The notes under the pieces were generated by a model that searched no databases, was not told where the DNA came from, and saw nothing but the letters and a program-made list of their open reading frames with translations. A DNA stretch of 64,000 nt, taken from NCBI RefSeq assembly GCF_024323335.1, contig NC_066581.1, positions 446,425,816 through 446,489,815 on the forward strand. The letters are read 5' to 3'. A program made the translations under genes and the position numbers. The stretch is from Lathyrus oleraceus. Lineage: Eukaryota; Streptophyta; Magnoliopsida; Fabales; Fabaceae. Shown here in pieces: positions 31,697 through 43,634 of the stretch (positions within the stretch are counted from its first letter, which is position 1; each line of letters begins with the position of its first letter).

Positions 31697-34267
31697 TGTA
31701 AGACCCCAATTTTTACCCTAAGATCCCTCGTGCAATTTCATCATAAGCATTAACATTGGGATCATACCTTGGCATCCTCCTTGCCCCTCTTTCATTGGGT
31801 TTGTTTTGGGAGAGATCACCAAGCACTTTGTAATTGTATCATACTTGTATATTATCATTTTACTAACCAAAATACCAAAAATATGCCTTTGCATTTGCTT
31901 AACTCTTTTGTAGGTAGGGCATGACCACATTGATTTATCATGTTCATATCTAGGGTTTGAGACCCTCATGACAAAGAGTACAACCATGAAATGATCCAAG
32001 AATGGTTTTTAGCATCATATATGAGTTCCATTGATTCCTACATGTTATATTGATCAAGTATTCCATCCAACATTCGATAGATGTAAATCCTACTTTTTGT
32101 TCAGTTGGTTTATCCTTGATATGTTCATCTTAACCGATGACGGATATCCTCCTTGACATTTCCCAGGCAAGTCTATCCTTGATATGTTCATCCTAGCGGA
32201 TGACGGATTTTCTTCCCTGTTGAGTTTATCCTTGATATGTTCATCCTAACCGATGTCAGGTACTCCCACCCTTGGTCGTCTACCCAGTAACCGGTAGTTG
32301 TAAATCCTATTTTCTGCAGTTTTCCCCAGCAAGGCTATTCTTATCCAGTAAACGGTAATGAATACTCCCTTCTGTTCGTTCCCAGCGAGTCATCCTTGAT
32401 ATGTTCATCCTAACCGATGACGGATGTTCTCTCTGTCAGATCTTTAATATCTCCTCACCCAGTAACAAGTAGTAGATAATAGATTTTTGCTCCTCTTGTG
32501 TTGAAGTTTATTTCTTCCCCAGTTGAGTTGAGTGCGCATTTCCTTAGTGAAATCACTTTTCCCTGCATGATTCAAGTACTTCAGTTTTATCCTGGCTTAT
32601 TCGTATCCTCTGCAGATGTTGTTGTTTCCCTGGTTAAGTTCTTTCCATGTTTGTATGGAATTCCTCGAGTCCCCTAGTAGTTTTAAGTCGTAGCCTGGCC
32701 TATGCATAACTCGGTTTTCCTACATGTTATATTGATCAAGTTTTCTTCAAGAGTTTGAGGGTGATTTGCCTTGAAAACCCTAGTTTGACTGGGTATCTTG
32801 AGTAACTTCTCCAACAAGCTATCTCACCAATTTATCAAATTTCTCAAGGGAAACTTCAAAATTCATCATCTTATGCATATATGATCTACCATGAGCCTAT
32901 AAAGTCAAGAGAATTGAAGGTTAGCAAGTTGGTTGATGGTGGTTGGCCAAATGAATTCATCTGATCAAAACTTGGTCTCCCTAGACCCTATCTCCTACAC
33001 TTTTCACCATATGAAAATTATTCCAAGAGAAAAGTTACTCTAAATGACATTCCAAACAACTTTCATGTTGAGACCTAGATCTTGTTTTTCTTGGAAAATC
33101 ATTTTCTATGTTAAAACATTATAGGTCATTTTGTCTAAACCCTAATTTGAAAGTCAACTTCCCAAGGCCATAACTTGCTCAATTTTTATTAGATGAAAGA
33201 TTTTCAAGTTTCACAATCAAATTAAACATGTCTACTTCAACTTTGATGTTTTGAGTGAGAGCTAATTCAACTTTTTTGAGCATGTGATATGAGGCTACAT
33301 TATAGGTCACTTTTGACCTATACCATTGACCAAGTGATTTTTCCAAACTTCAAAAATGCATAACTTTATCATTTCAAATCCAATTGACATGAAATTGGTG
33401 ACCATTTCTAAGGTATTTGAAAGAGCTACAACTTTGATGAAGACATGTTTCTCGTTTGAAGCTCACATAAAAAGTTATGCAAGGTGGAATATTGAGATAT
33501 ATGGCTTGACACTTAGAAAAAATTTCAACATGTTGAAATGTCCAAACTTCCACCTCAACATGTTGAACATAAAAGTTGTTCCTCTTGATTTCACCTTTCC
33601 AAAAAGTCCAAGTTCATCCATTTTGGAGAAGAATTGAATAGGTTGCGCATGCCTTGAACATTGCATCATCCTTTGGCAAAGATCAAGCTATAAATAGAGC
33701 TCCATATGCTCAGAATTCAACACACATTCGCGCCAGCTTTGATCCTAATCCCCTAACCCTTCCATTTGAGAGGTGGATCCTGAGAATTTCATCTTGAAAT
33801 TGAGTTTGAATCTCATTGTTTTGAGATTAAAAACTCCATGGATCCAAGACCTTTTGTGCATTTCATTCTACTCCTCCAAGCATTCTTAGTGAGATAAAGC
33901 ACGAGCCAAGGCAAGAACAGTTGAATCCAAACCTGCATTAAAGGTATTTTCCAGAAAATTTCATCTCTTCGATTCTCTCTCAATCTTGCTCAATTCTCTT
34001 GATTCTTTGGTTGTCTGAAGTCCTACCAATGTAGGCAAGAAGATTGAGTTGCTTAGAGGTCAAATCGAAGCAACTCAATTGACATACCTCAAAAGTTAAC
34101 TCTGCATATCTTTCTATATGTGAGGAGTTAGTTAAAATTGAGGTCAGATTCGTGCTCTACGCCAAATTTTCTTTCAGATCATGTCCTCCTTTCTCATTTT
34201 TCAGATGGTGATGAGTGAACTAGGTCGGCCAGGGTCACCGGAGAAGATGACCGGCCTTTGGACACCG
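31697..34267 (+). repeat. Z, divergent Ogre-type LTR, truncated
   Basis: Starts TGTAAGACCCC inside ORF1 of Y, with GTATG before it. It is related to the Y LTR but clearly more divergent over the first 250 bp. It contains TATAAATAG (33689-33697) and stops at the copia-2 insertion within the accggagaagatgaccgg region. The remainder is missing after copia-2, so whether it was a solo LTR or a full element cannot be told. It holds a misplaced 3' UTR segment (about 32060-32716). Confidence 0.83.
32035..32741 (+). repeat. 3' UTR segment inside LTR Z, flanked by 25-bp direct repeats
   Basis: The 25 bases at 32035-32059 recur at 32717-32741. Between them lies sequence matching the 3' UTR of Y, including the ccttgatatgttcatcc repeats (32111, 32171, 32229, 32391) and the gttttaagtcgtagcctggcc stretch near 32680-32702, which in Y lies around 48370-48395. 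Confidence 0.88.
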
Positions 34268-35280
34268 TGTTGGTGTAAGCCCTAGAGGCCAATACTTTTG
34301 GTACTTGTATCGAATTATTTATTAATAATAAAAGGCTTTTTCTTTATTATGTTTGTCTAATAAAGTCCCTAGAATAGATAGTTCGTTTAATGTATCAAGT
34401 GTGACTTAATCATGAGATCGTCCCGCTATTAGAATAGTAATAGTAAGAGTAATATTCATACTGGATTGCCCCGCTATTAGAATACTAAATAGAATGTAAT
34501 GCAAAGTGTCATAAGTTATTCTCATGGTGATAATGGTGTATACCACCCTTCGACCTGAAACCACTATGGACTCTAGATGTAGAGTCGAGTGCCTTATTGC
34601 TGACCAAACGTTGTCCGTAACTGGATGACCATAAAGACAGTTGATGGGTACTCCACGAAGCCTGCTAAGGGACATGAGTGACCTAGATGGAATTTGCCCA
34701 TCCTACGTAACAGGATAAATGTCTATGGGCCCAATATTGGACAAGGATAAATGTCTACAGGCTCACACACAAAAGGACGGATTGATGAGAGATAGATTAA
34801 CTAAGGAATACCGTAATGTACGGTACACTTAAGTGAATTGTAGAATATCATAAGGTACGGTGTACTTAAGGAGAATACGAAATATGGTAAGGTACCATGC
34901 GCTTAAGTGATTTTGGCATATTATAAGATATGGGCCACATACACTTGAGTGGGCTTTTTAGCTTGTAGCCCACACAAGTGGTTCTATAAATAGAACCCTT
35001 GTGTAGAAGTATTTGTGCAGTTGCAATTTCGTTTCTCTCTCTCTCTCTCACTCAAAGCCTTCATTCGTAGCAGCTAGCACTGAGATTGAAGGAATCCGTT
35101 CGTGTGGTCTGAGTAGAGGCGTTGTCATCGTTCAACATTCGTGATCGCTCTATAGATCTGCATCAAAGGTTACAATCGCCACAAGAGGTAACGATTCTAT
35201 CACTGATCATGCCCATTCGTAAGGATCACTAAAGGAGAAATTTTAAATTTTGTTGCGTTTTGGATCGTTCTTCTCCTTCA
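34268..35280 (+). repeat. copia-2 5' LTR with internal deletion
   Basis: 1013 bp, TGTTGGTG to TCCTTCA. About 190 bp present in its own 3' LTR (near 40745-40920) are missing here. A 23-bp filler at 34421-34443 copies sequence found about 48 bp downstream (34469-34492). The TATA palindrome at 34980-34997 is intact and a short (CT)n tract lies at about 35033-35051. Confidence 0.9.
34980..34997 (+). promoter_or_regulatory. TATA palindrome of copia-2
   Basis: GGTTCTATAAATAGAACC; coding-sense version of the copia-1 structure. Confidence 0.75.
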
Positions 35281-35281
35281 G

Positions 35282-35295
35282 TGGTATCAGAGCCA
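35282..35295 (+). promoter_or_regulatory. copia-2 primer binding site
   Basis: TGGTATCAGAGCCA, one base after the LTR; complementary to initiator-Met tRNA. Confidence 0.95.
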
Positions 35296-36876
35296 CTTAC
35301 GAAACCATGCATCTGATAGCTATTTATTTTTTGTATTTTCTATATTAATATGATTAAAAGACATAATGAATCAAAGAATAAACGAGTAATTAAATTTGGC
35401 ATCATGTGTGTACGATTTGGATGATTGATGTTGACTATGCTTCGGAATCCGACATTAGTATGGTGAAGCAGCGATACATCGATCATCCATAGGTTATGCA
35501 ATTGAGATCGATCAAGTTATATATATGATATAAGTAATCCTGATGCAAAATATGGTATATATGATATACTGTTTCTGTTTCATTCATTCAAACACTTAAT
35601 GGTTGTTTTCCTTTGAGCGATCAATGGTCGTTTGCTTCTTGATCCGACATTAGTATGGTGAAGCAATGACGTGTTGCTTAATCATACTGAATCAACAATC
35701 GAGTTGTGTTTGACGGTCTGAAATTGGTGCATTAGGGTTAATGACGGCACAAGGGTTGTGTTGTCAAAGAGTTATGCGATTAGGGTTGTGACTACGCAAG
35801 AGTTGTGCAAAAAACAACGTCGATTTCAAATGAATTGTTCATTAAAAATTTCGGTCAGGACCCCTGGCTAACTCTACGTAGTGTGATGGGTCGCCGAAAT
35901 TTAATTTGGTTATATTAATTAAAAGAATTAAAATTAATAATAACAATAATGTGTTTATTATTATTGTCTTACGGTGATTAGTTATGGCCTTAGTTTTCCT
36001 TTATTTTGTTTTGGGTTTTTAAAATACAACCTGCGTGTTGTGCCTCTCTTTTAATCTCTTAATGTAACTTTTTTTCTCATCTCACTCCCTCGTATGTAAA
36101 ACGAGTTTCTTTTATGTAATGTAATGTTATGAAGAAAGAGAAGAACTCAATATCAAAGGAGGACAACCTTGAAGATCTTACTTGGAGAAGCTTAGATTGT
36201 TATTAGGTTAGCTTAGGTTCTCTCATTGGCTTGGGAGAACATTTGCGCTAGGGGCCATAACTGTTTCATTATGTATGTTGATGCATGTGAATGTATGTTG
36301 ATGCATGTGAGAGACGATTTATATGATAAATAAGCCGGTGAGATCAGAATAATTGCAAATTCCCTCATATTAAATATTAAGTTTATGCTTTCCAAGTTTT
36401 AACACTCATCAAGACTAGTATCGGATAATGTAGGTTTCGCCTACGCGAGGTGCATGTTCTATATTAGTAAGGTGCGATGGGATAATTGTAATATCCAATT
36501 GCTAAAACAATGGGTCAAACTTAACTAAACAAATTATAATAAGATTATATATGTTTAGAAGCAAGAGTTGGAAATGATCCATGTGATGGATTGGAATAAG
36601 GAGTTATTCACCCAACTAAAATATTTGAGAGTTGTATTAGATACAATTGGAAGGAGTTCCTACCTAAATAACCTAGTTTTGTGTAATCCGCCTACGCGGA
36701 CTTAAAACAAAGTGAAATGTGGATCTCGACCCACTAGAAAATCTTCCAACGGGATTTTTCGAATCAAATGGTGAGGGTCATTTGTTTTGAGTAAAATAGT
36801 GGGAGCATATTTAATTAAAGGCCTAATTAAATATGTTATTGATACTTATATTTTGATTATTTTCATGTAGATTACC
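35296..36876 (+). other. copia-2 untranslated leader
   Basis: About 1.6 kb, no coding signal. Aligns with the copia-1 and copia-3 leaders; lacks the palindrome array. Confidence 0.8.
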
Positions 36877-38484
36877 ATGACAACAAACACCTCTAACAAC
36901 ATTTTGCGATCAATCCTTGACAAGGAAAAATTGTCTGGGACAAATTTTTTGGATTGGCACCGAAATCTGAGGATTATCCTCAAACATGATAGAAAGTTGT
37001 ATGTCTTGGAGAAACCTATTCCTAAAGAGGAACCTCCTAGTTCTTCACCTAAGGTAGAAAGAGATGCTTATAATAAGCATGCCGATGATGCCAATGAAAA
37101 TGCTTGTCTCATGCTAGCTACCATGAACTCAGAGTTGCAAAAGCAACATGAGAACATGGCAGCATTCGATATGATCGAACACCTGAAGATGCTCTATCAA
37201 GAGTAAGCAAGGCATGAAAGGTTTGAAGTTTAAAAAGCCCTTTTTCAAGGCAAGTTAGTTGAGGGAGCTCCTGTAGGTCCCCATGTGCTCAAGATGATTG
37301 GGTATGTGGAAAACCTTGAGAGGTTAGGTTTTCCCCTCAGTAAGGAACTTGCGACTTATTTGATCATGCAATCATTGCCAGATAGATTCAGTCAATTTGA
37401 CCTAAATTTCAATATGAATGATATGGACAAATCTCTTCCTGAACTGCTAGCCATGTTAAGAACTGCTGAGCAGAATCTGAAGTCAAAAGGGAAGTCCATT
37501 CTGATTATCGGAAATGGAAAGAGACAGAACAAAAGACCCACCAAGCAGGGTGATAAAGGGAAAGGCAAGCAAGTTGCCAAACCTAAACCCACTGTTGCTG
37601 CTTTGAAGTCTAGTGGAGGCATAGTAATGGAAGGCACCTGCTTCCATTGCGGTAAGACCGGACATTGGAAGAGAAACTGCCCAAAGTACCTCGAAGATAA
37701 GAAGAATGGAATAGAGACTTCAACTTCAGGTATTTTTGTTATTGAAATTAATTTATCTACTTCTGCATCATGGATATTAGATACTGGATGCGGTTCTCAC
37801 ATTTGTCCCAATGTGCAGGGGCTAAAAAGGAGTAGAGATTTGGCAAAAGGTGAAGTTGACCTACGAGTTGGCAATGGAGCAAAGGTTGTTGCTTTAGCCG
37901 TAGGAACTTATGTATTGACTTTACCTAGTGGTTTAATAATTCAGTTAGAGAACTGTTATTATGTACCTGCAATTAGCAACAATATTATTTTCGTTTGTTG
38001 TTTGGACAAGTTTAGTTTTTTATAATATAACAATTGTTGCTCAATTTATTTGAATGATATATTCTATGCTACTGCACAAATGAACAATGGACTATATATC
38101 CTTGATCTTGAAATGCCTATTTATAACATTAATACTAAAAGGATGAAACCTAATGAGTTAAATCCAACTTACCTTTGGAATTGTCGATTAGGCCACATAA
38201 ATAAGAAACAGATTTCCAAACTCCATAAAGATGGACTCTTGGACTCTTTTGATTATGAATAATATGAGACATGCAGATCTTGTTTAATTGGAAAAATGAC
38301 AAAGTCTCCATTCATAGGAAAAGGTGAAAGAGCTAATGATCTTTTGGCCCTCGTACATACTGATGTATGTGGACCACTGAACATACCAGCCAGAGGAGGT
38401 TTTCAGTACTTCATCACATTTACTGATGATTTTAGTAGATATGGTTATGTGTATTTAATGAAACATAAAATCAGAGTCCTTTGA
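36877..38484 (+). pseudogene. copia-2 Gag-protease-integrase N-terminus
   Basis: ATG at 36877. Gag is interrupted by TAA at 37204-37206 (CAA in copia-1) and TAA at 37231-37233 (TCA in copia-1; shared with copia-3). Then an open part 37285-38025 holds the rest of Gag, the intact knuckle CFHCGKTGHWKRNC (37639-37680) and protease WILDTGCGSHI (DTG kept). After a nonsense codon at 38023 come gag-pre-integrase (38050-38262) and integrase start (38296-38484: HTDVCGPLN with first Asp, TDDFSRYGY). Confidence 0.9.
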
Positions 38485-39391
38485 AAAGTTCAAGGAATTC
38501 AAGAATGAACTACAAAACCAACTAGGTAAGAATATTAAAATTCTTCGATCAGATCGAGGTGGTGAGTATTTAAGCCTAGAGTTTGATGACCATCTGAAAG
38601 AGTGTGGGATCCTATCCCAACTTACTCCTCCTGGAACACCCCAATGGAATGGTGTATCTGTGAGAAGAAATCGAACACTGTTAGACATGGTCCGATCCAT
38701 GATGATTCACGCCGATCTTCTAAACTCCTTTTGGGGACATGCATTATTGACAACAACTTAGACACTTAACCGTGTTCCATCCAAAAAGGTTGAGAAGACA
38801 CCATATGAGATATGGAGTGGTAAGAAACCACATATGTCTTATATGAAGATTTGGGGTTGCAAAGTTTATGTGAAACAACAAATTTCAACTAAGCTTGAGC
38901 CCAAATCTGACAAATACTTATATGTGGGGTATCCTAAAGAAACAAGAGGGTATTACTTCTACAATCCTTCTAAGGGCAAAGTGTTTGTCGCTCGAACTGG
39001 AGTTTTCCTAGAAAAGGATTTTATTTCCAAAGGAATCAGTGAGAGTAAAGTAGAGCTTAAAGAAATTCAAGAATCACAAAGCATTGATACACCTATGGAG
39101 GAATTAGAGCAGAAAACACAAGTAGTTGTGGAAGAGCAACCTGCTCAAGTAGAACAAGACCAGCGTAGGTTAAGCAAGATACGTCACCTACCTGAGAGAT
39201 ATGGATATCTCATAACTGATCAAGGTGATGTATTACTCATGGATCAAGATGAGCTTGTGACCTACCAAGAGGCCATAACTGGTCCCGAGTCTAAGAAGTT
39301 GCTAGAAGCCATAAATTATGAAATATGGCAGATGGATGTCAAAACTGATTTCCTTAATGGGAATATTCTTGAGGATGTGTACATGACATAG
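38485..39391 (+). pseudogene. copia-2 integrase core and C-terminus, linker to RT
   Basis: A frameshift near 38475 separates this from the upstream part. Landmarks: RSDRGGEYLSLEFDDH (second Asp; 38550 region), QWNGVSVRRNRTLLD, in which the catalytic Glu of SERRNRT has become Val, then the open frame 38834-39391 with MKIWGCKVYVKQ. At about 39318 the linker is fused to the middle of RT (YEIWQMDVKT), a deletion that removes the N-terminal RT region seen in copia-3. Confidence 0.87.
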
Positions 39392-40012
39392 CCTGAAGGA
39401 TTTGACATACCAGAAGAAGCCCAAAAGATATGTAAGTTACAAAGATCAATCTATGGATTGAAGCAAGCTTCCCGAAGCTGGAATCTTTGTTTTGATGAAA
39501 CAGTAAAACAATATGGATTCATCAAGAACGAAGATGAGCCTTGTGTCTACAAGAAGGTTAGTGGGAGCATGCTCGTTTTCCTGGTATTATATGTAGATGA
39601 CATATTACTCATTGGAAACTATGTCCCAACCCTCCAACAAGTAAAGTCTTGGTTGGGGAAATGCTTTTCTATGAAGGACCTAAGTGAAGCAGCCTATATA
39701 TTAGGAATCAGAATCTATAGAGATAGATCACAAAAACTGCTTGGCCTAAGTCAGAGTACGTACATAGACAAAGTGTTGAGACGCTTTAAAATGCATGATT
39801 CCAAGAAAGGATTCATACCTATGCAACATGGCATGTGTCTATCAAAAACACAGTCCCCTTTAACTAAGGAAGCAAGGGATCACATGAATAAGATTCCATA
39901 TGCATCTGCAATAGGATCTATTATGTATGCCATGTTATGTACTCGACCAGATGTCTCATATGCTTTAAGTGCAACGAGTATGTACCAATTTGATCCTGGT
40001 GATGCTCATTAG
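39392..40012 (+). pseudogene. copia-2 reverse transcriptase
   Basis: Continues from QMDVKTDFLNGN. A nonsense codon at 39389 (Gln in copia-3) and an M-less stretch precede the frame 39458-40012, which has GFIKNEDEPCVYKKV, the catalytic YVDDILLIGN (39589-39618), SMKDLSEAAYILGIRI and RPDVSYALSA. The C-terminal half is well kept; the N-terminal fingers are missing because of the fusion near 39318. Confidence 0.88.
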
Positions 40013-40578
40013 GTAGCTGTCAAGAATATCCTTAAGTATTTGAGAAGGACTAAGGACTCATTCTTGATAAATGGATGTCAGGAAGAGCTGGTTGTAATTG
40101 GATACACTGATGCTAGCTTCCAGACGGATAAGGATAACTTTAGATCGCAATCTGTTTATGTGTTTTGCCTAAACGGTGGCGCTGTGAGCTGGAAAAGTTC
40201 AAAGCAAGATACAGTTGTTGATTCTACAACCGAGGTCGAGTATATTGCTGCCTCAAGTGTAGTAAAAGAAGCTATTTGGATCAATAAGTTCATTAGTTAA
40301 CTTGGCATAGTTCCTAGCATTGTGGATCCCATTGGTCTCTATTGTGATAACAATGGTGCTATCGCACAAGCTAAGGAACCTAAATCTCACCAACGATCCA
40401 AACATATACTTAGGCGTTATCACCTCATTCGAGAGATTATAGATAGAGGATATGTGAAAATATGCAGAGTACCTACACTTGACAATATTGCTGACCCACT
40501 AACAAAGCCTCTTGCACAGCAGAAGCATGATGGCCATACTAGATCTATGGGAATTAGGGGTATGCCTGATTGGCTCTA
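40013..40578 (+). pseudogene. copia-2 RNase H
   Basis: The frame 40040-40300 has VIGYTDASFQTD (Asp), GGAVSWKSSKQDT and DSTTEVEYIAAS (Glu kept in VEYIA). After a nonsense codon at 40298-40300 the frame 40322-40579 has YCDNNGAIAQAKEPKSHQRSKHI (Asp) and DPLTKPL. One or two substitutions away from an open domain. Confidence 0.88.
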
Positions 40579-40593
40579 GTGCTAGTGGGAGAT
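40579..40593 (+). promoter_or_regulatory. copia-2 polypurine tract
   Basis: gtgctagtgggagat directly before the 3' LTR. Confidence 0.85.
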
Positions 40594-41057
40594 TGTTGGT
40601 GTAAGCCCTAGAGGCCAATACTTTTGGTATTTGTATCGAATTATTTATTAATAATAAAAGGCTTTTTCTTTATTATGTTTGTCTAATAAAGTCCCTAGAA
40701 TAGATAGCGCGTTTAATGTATCAAGTGTGACTTAACCATGAGATCACATTAAACATAAGAACATTATTCTTAAAGTATCTATAGTCGAGCTTTATTGTGA
40801 AGTGGGATAACATTAAAGCATTAAGACAATTATGTATATAGACTGATGATCACATCTCATGGATCGTGGATAAGGAGTTATCAAGTCTTACACATAGGTA
40901 TGAATATTAAGAGTAATATTCATACTGGATTGACCCGCTATGAGAATACTATATAGAATGTTATACAAAGTTTCATAAGTTATTCTCATGGTGATAATGG
41001 TGTATACCACCCTTCGACCTGAAACCACTATGGACTCTAGATGTAGAGTCGAGTTCC
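40594..41057 (+). repeat. copia-2 3' LTR, truncated
   Basis: Starts TGTTGGTGTAAGCC and matches the family until atgtagagtcgagt near 41057. The remaining 900 bp or so, including the TATA palindrome, is missing; the next base pairs already belong to the Ogre-type protease region. Confidence 0.88.
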
Positions 41058-42240
41058 TTTACCCATAGAAGATTATATGGTGAATATAGCTGATATTGCA
41101 AAGGTGACCCGTCGTGGTCGTGTCTTCGGTCCGGTCTTTCTGAAGGAGGTAGAAGATGTTTCAATCAGTAAGAATCCAGTTAGTGCTCCAGTATGTCTGT
41201 CTGCTGAATCCAGCAAGCTGAATATTAATGATGATGATGAAGTTTTGAGGTTAATAAAAAGGAGTGAGTTCAATATGGTGGAGCAGCTGCTCCAAACCCC
41301 GTCAAAGATATCTGTGTTGTCCTTATTGATGAATTCTGAGGCACATGGGGAGGCATTGCAGAAAGTGCTTGAGCAAGCCTATGTTGAGCATGATGTGACT
41401 GTGGATCAGTTTGACCACATTGTTGCTAACATTACTTCCTGCAATAATTTGAGTTTTGGTGATGAAGAGCTTTCTGAGGAAGGTAGAAATCACAATCTGG
41501 AACTCCATATTTCAATGAACTGCAAAGTCAACTCTGTGCATACTTTCTTATCAAGGCGCCCCGATGAGGTACAATGGCGTGATTGTCAAAGCGGTTGATG
41601 GTTCTCGTAAAATTGTCATTGGTTAATTGGACCTTCCTATTAAGATAGGTCCGAGTGATTTTCATATTACTTTACAAGTAATGGATATCCAGTCGGCCTA
41701 TAGTTGTTTCTTGGGAAGGCCATGGATGCATGAGGCTGGAGCAATGACATCTACTATACACCAGAAGCTTAAATTTGTGAAGAACGACAAGCTTGTCGTT
41801 GTTGATTGAGAGAAGGCGCTTTTAGTTATCCATCTATCATCCTTTTCTTATGTTGAAGCTAAGGAGGAGGTTGGACCTCTGTTCCAAGCCTTGTCTATTG
41901 CTGAAGTGAAGAAAACTGGGGCACCCATGTCTTTTTTAAAGGATGCTCAGAAAGCTATTGAGACCAGCATCACTGGTTAGTGGGGTCGTGTGATAGAGAT
42001 TGTTAAAAACAAGAATAGGGTTGGATTGGGATTTCAACTAAGGTGTTCAATGTCAAAGCTGAAGATGTGCAACCAAGTTTCCACATTGGAGGGTTCATTC
42101 ATGGTAATGATCAACACTCAGCTGATGTGATCGAGGTTGAGGATGATGAAGTCGAAGCTTGCGCCAACTTTGTGACGCATGGTCAGGCTTGCAACAATTG
42201 GGTTGTTGTTGACGTTTCTATTATTTTTCACCGATCTAAG
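41058..42240 (+). pseudogene. Y Gag C-terminus and protease, catalytic site deleted
   Basis: Matches X: VNIADIAKVTRRGRVFGPVF, EVLRLIKRSEFNMVEQLL, DQFDHIVANITSCNNLSF, then NCK joined to a shifted frame. About 75 bp that in X encode the protease active site (LVDTGSSLNVLP) are missing near 41529. Later parts (MDIQSAYSCFLGRPWM at 41680-41730, KNDKLVVVD) are in another frame with nonsense codons at about 41624 and 41807. Inactive as a protease. Confidence 0.88.
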
Positions 42241-42489
42241 TAATTTGTTGTTCATTTTAAAGAAAAATCCTTCTCCTATGCCTAAGGGAGAAGTGAACAT
42301 TGTTGGGCATTTCAATTATCATCAATAAAATGCAATTTTATTCATCCACATCTATGATGTTTTATTTTTACTTTTTGCTTTTCTTAAAATGGTAATCATA
42401 AAGAACATAAATAAATAATAACTTTCCATATGCATAATATTTGGTCACAATTCACTTCTCTAAAATCAAAATATCAAATCATTATGCAG
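42240..42489 (+). other. Y candidate intron between protease and RT
   Basis: AT-rich, stop-filled stretch with acceptor ttatgcag ending at 42489. Possible donors: gtaattt at 42240 (250-bp intron) or ggtaatcata with GT at 42392 (98 bp). An intron at this position is known in Ogre elements; the donor choice is open. Confidence 0.65.
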
Positions 42490-43634
42490 GTTGGTTCCCA
42501 AATCCATTGAATACAATGATCCTACTCCCTCTCCAAACATTGATTTCCATGTATTTGAGGCTGAGGAAGTATCTGATGAATTATCTCATTTACTCGAGCA
42601 TGAGGAAAAAGCCATTCAGCCGTTCAAAGAGCAGATTGAATTAGTCAACCTGGGTTCCTAAGATGATGTGAAGGAAGTCAAGATTGGGTCTCAGCTGTGT
42701 CCAGAAGCTAAGAAGAGGTTAATTGATCTTCTTCGAGAGTATTCTGATGTGTTTGCTTGGTCTTATCAAGGCATGCCTGGGTTGGATTCAGAGATTGTGG
42801 AGCATAGATTGTCGTTGAAGCCAGAATGCCCTCCAGTCAAGCAGAAATTCAGGAGGACTCTTCCTGATATGGCAGTGAAGATCAAAGAAGAAGTACAGAA
42901 GCAGATTGATGCTGGTTTTCTTGTAACCTCCGAATATCCACAGCGGGTGGCCAATATTGTGCCTGTTCCTAAGAAGGATGGATGGTTTGTACATGTGTAG
43001 ATTATAGAGATTTGAACAAAGCTAGCCCGAAGGATAATTTTCCTCTACCACACATTGATATGTTGGTAAACAATACAGATAAATTCAAAGTCTTTTCGTT
43101 TATGGACGTATTTTACGGTTATCATCAAATCAAGATGGCACCTGAAGATATTGAGAAGACCACATTCATTACACCATGGGAATATTTTGTTATAGAGTGA
43201 TTCCTTTCGGTTTAAAGAGAGATGGTGCAATTAACCAGAGAGTTATGTCTACTCTTTTTCATGATATGATGCATAAAGAGATTGAAGTTTATGTTGATGA
43301 CATGATTGCCAAATCAAGTGATGAAGAAGAATATGTTGAGCATTTATTGAAGTTATTCCAGCGTTTGAGGAAGTACAAACTCCGCTTGAATCCCAATAAG
43401 TATACTTTTGGTGTACGCTCTAGTAAGTTGTTAGGCTTCATTGTCAACGAGAAAGGTATTGAAGTTGATCCCGCCATGGTCAAAGCAACACAAGAGATGC
43501 TTGTGCCCAAAACTGAGAAGCAAGTCAAAGGTTTTCTCGGCCACTTAAATTATATCTCAAGATTCATATCGCATATGACTGCCACAGGTGCACCTATATT
43601 TAAGCTTCTTCAGAAAGATCAGTCTTGTGATTAG
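42490..43634 (+). pseudogene. Y reverse transcriptase
   Basis: After the acceptor the protein runs LVPKSIEYND-type, then 42668-43000 (REYSDVFAWSYQGMPGLDSEIVEHRL, VPKKDG), 42982-43200 (CVDYRDLNKASPKDNFPLPHID; FSFMDVFYGYHQI carries the first catalytic Asp) and 43176-43634 with YVDDMIAKS (catalytic Asp pair, near 43290-43302) and GFLGHLNYISRFI. Breaks: nonsense codon at 42659, frameshifts near 42990 and 43190, and TAG at 43632 where Trp is expected. All core motifs are still readable. Confidence 0.9.

Larger units (their letters stand above)
34268..41057 (+). mobile_element. copia-2, Ty1/copia element, 3' LTR truncated
   Basis: 5' LTR 34268-35280, PBS, leader, gag-pol remnants, polypurine tract and partial 3' LTR 40594 to about 41057. 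Same family as copia-1, opposite orientation. Inserted in LTR Z (left flank caccg). The right side is joined directly to Ogre-type protease sequence by a deletion that removed the outer 3' LTR, so no target duplication can be read. Confidence 0.9.

Noticed and set aside
31697..34267. Z as the 5' LTR belonging to the 48614 3' LTR
   Set aside because: Over the first 250 bp the 48614 LTR matches the 25583 LTR much better than it matches Z, for example in the gtaggtagtgtgtatgctccatcaagctc region.
35282..35295. tRNA gene signal
   Set aside because: Only the 14-base complement of the tRNA end is present; it is a primer binding site, not a tRNA gene.
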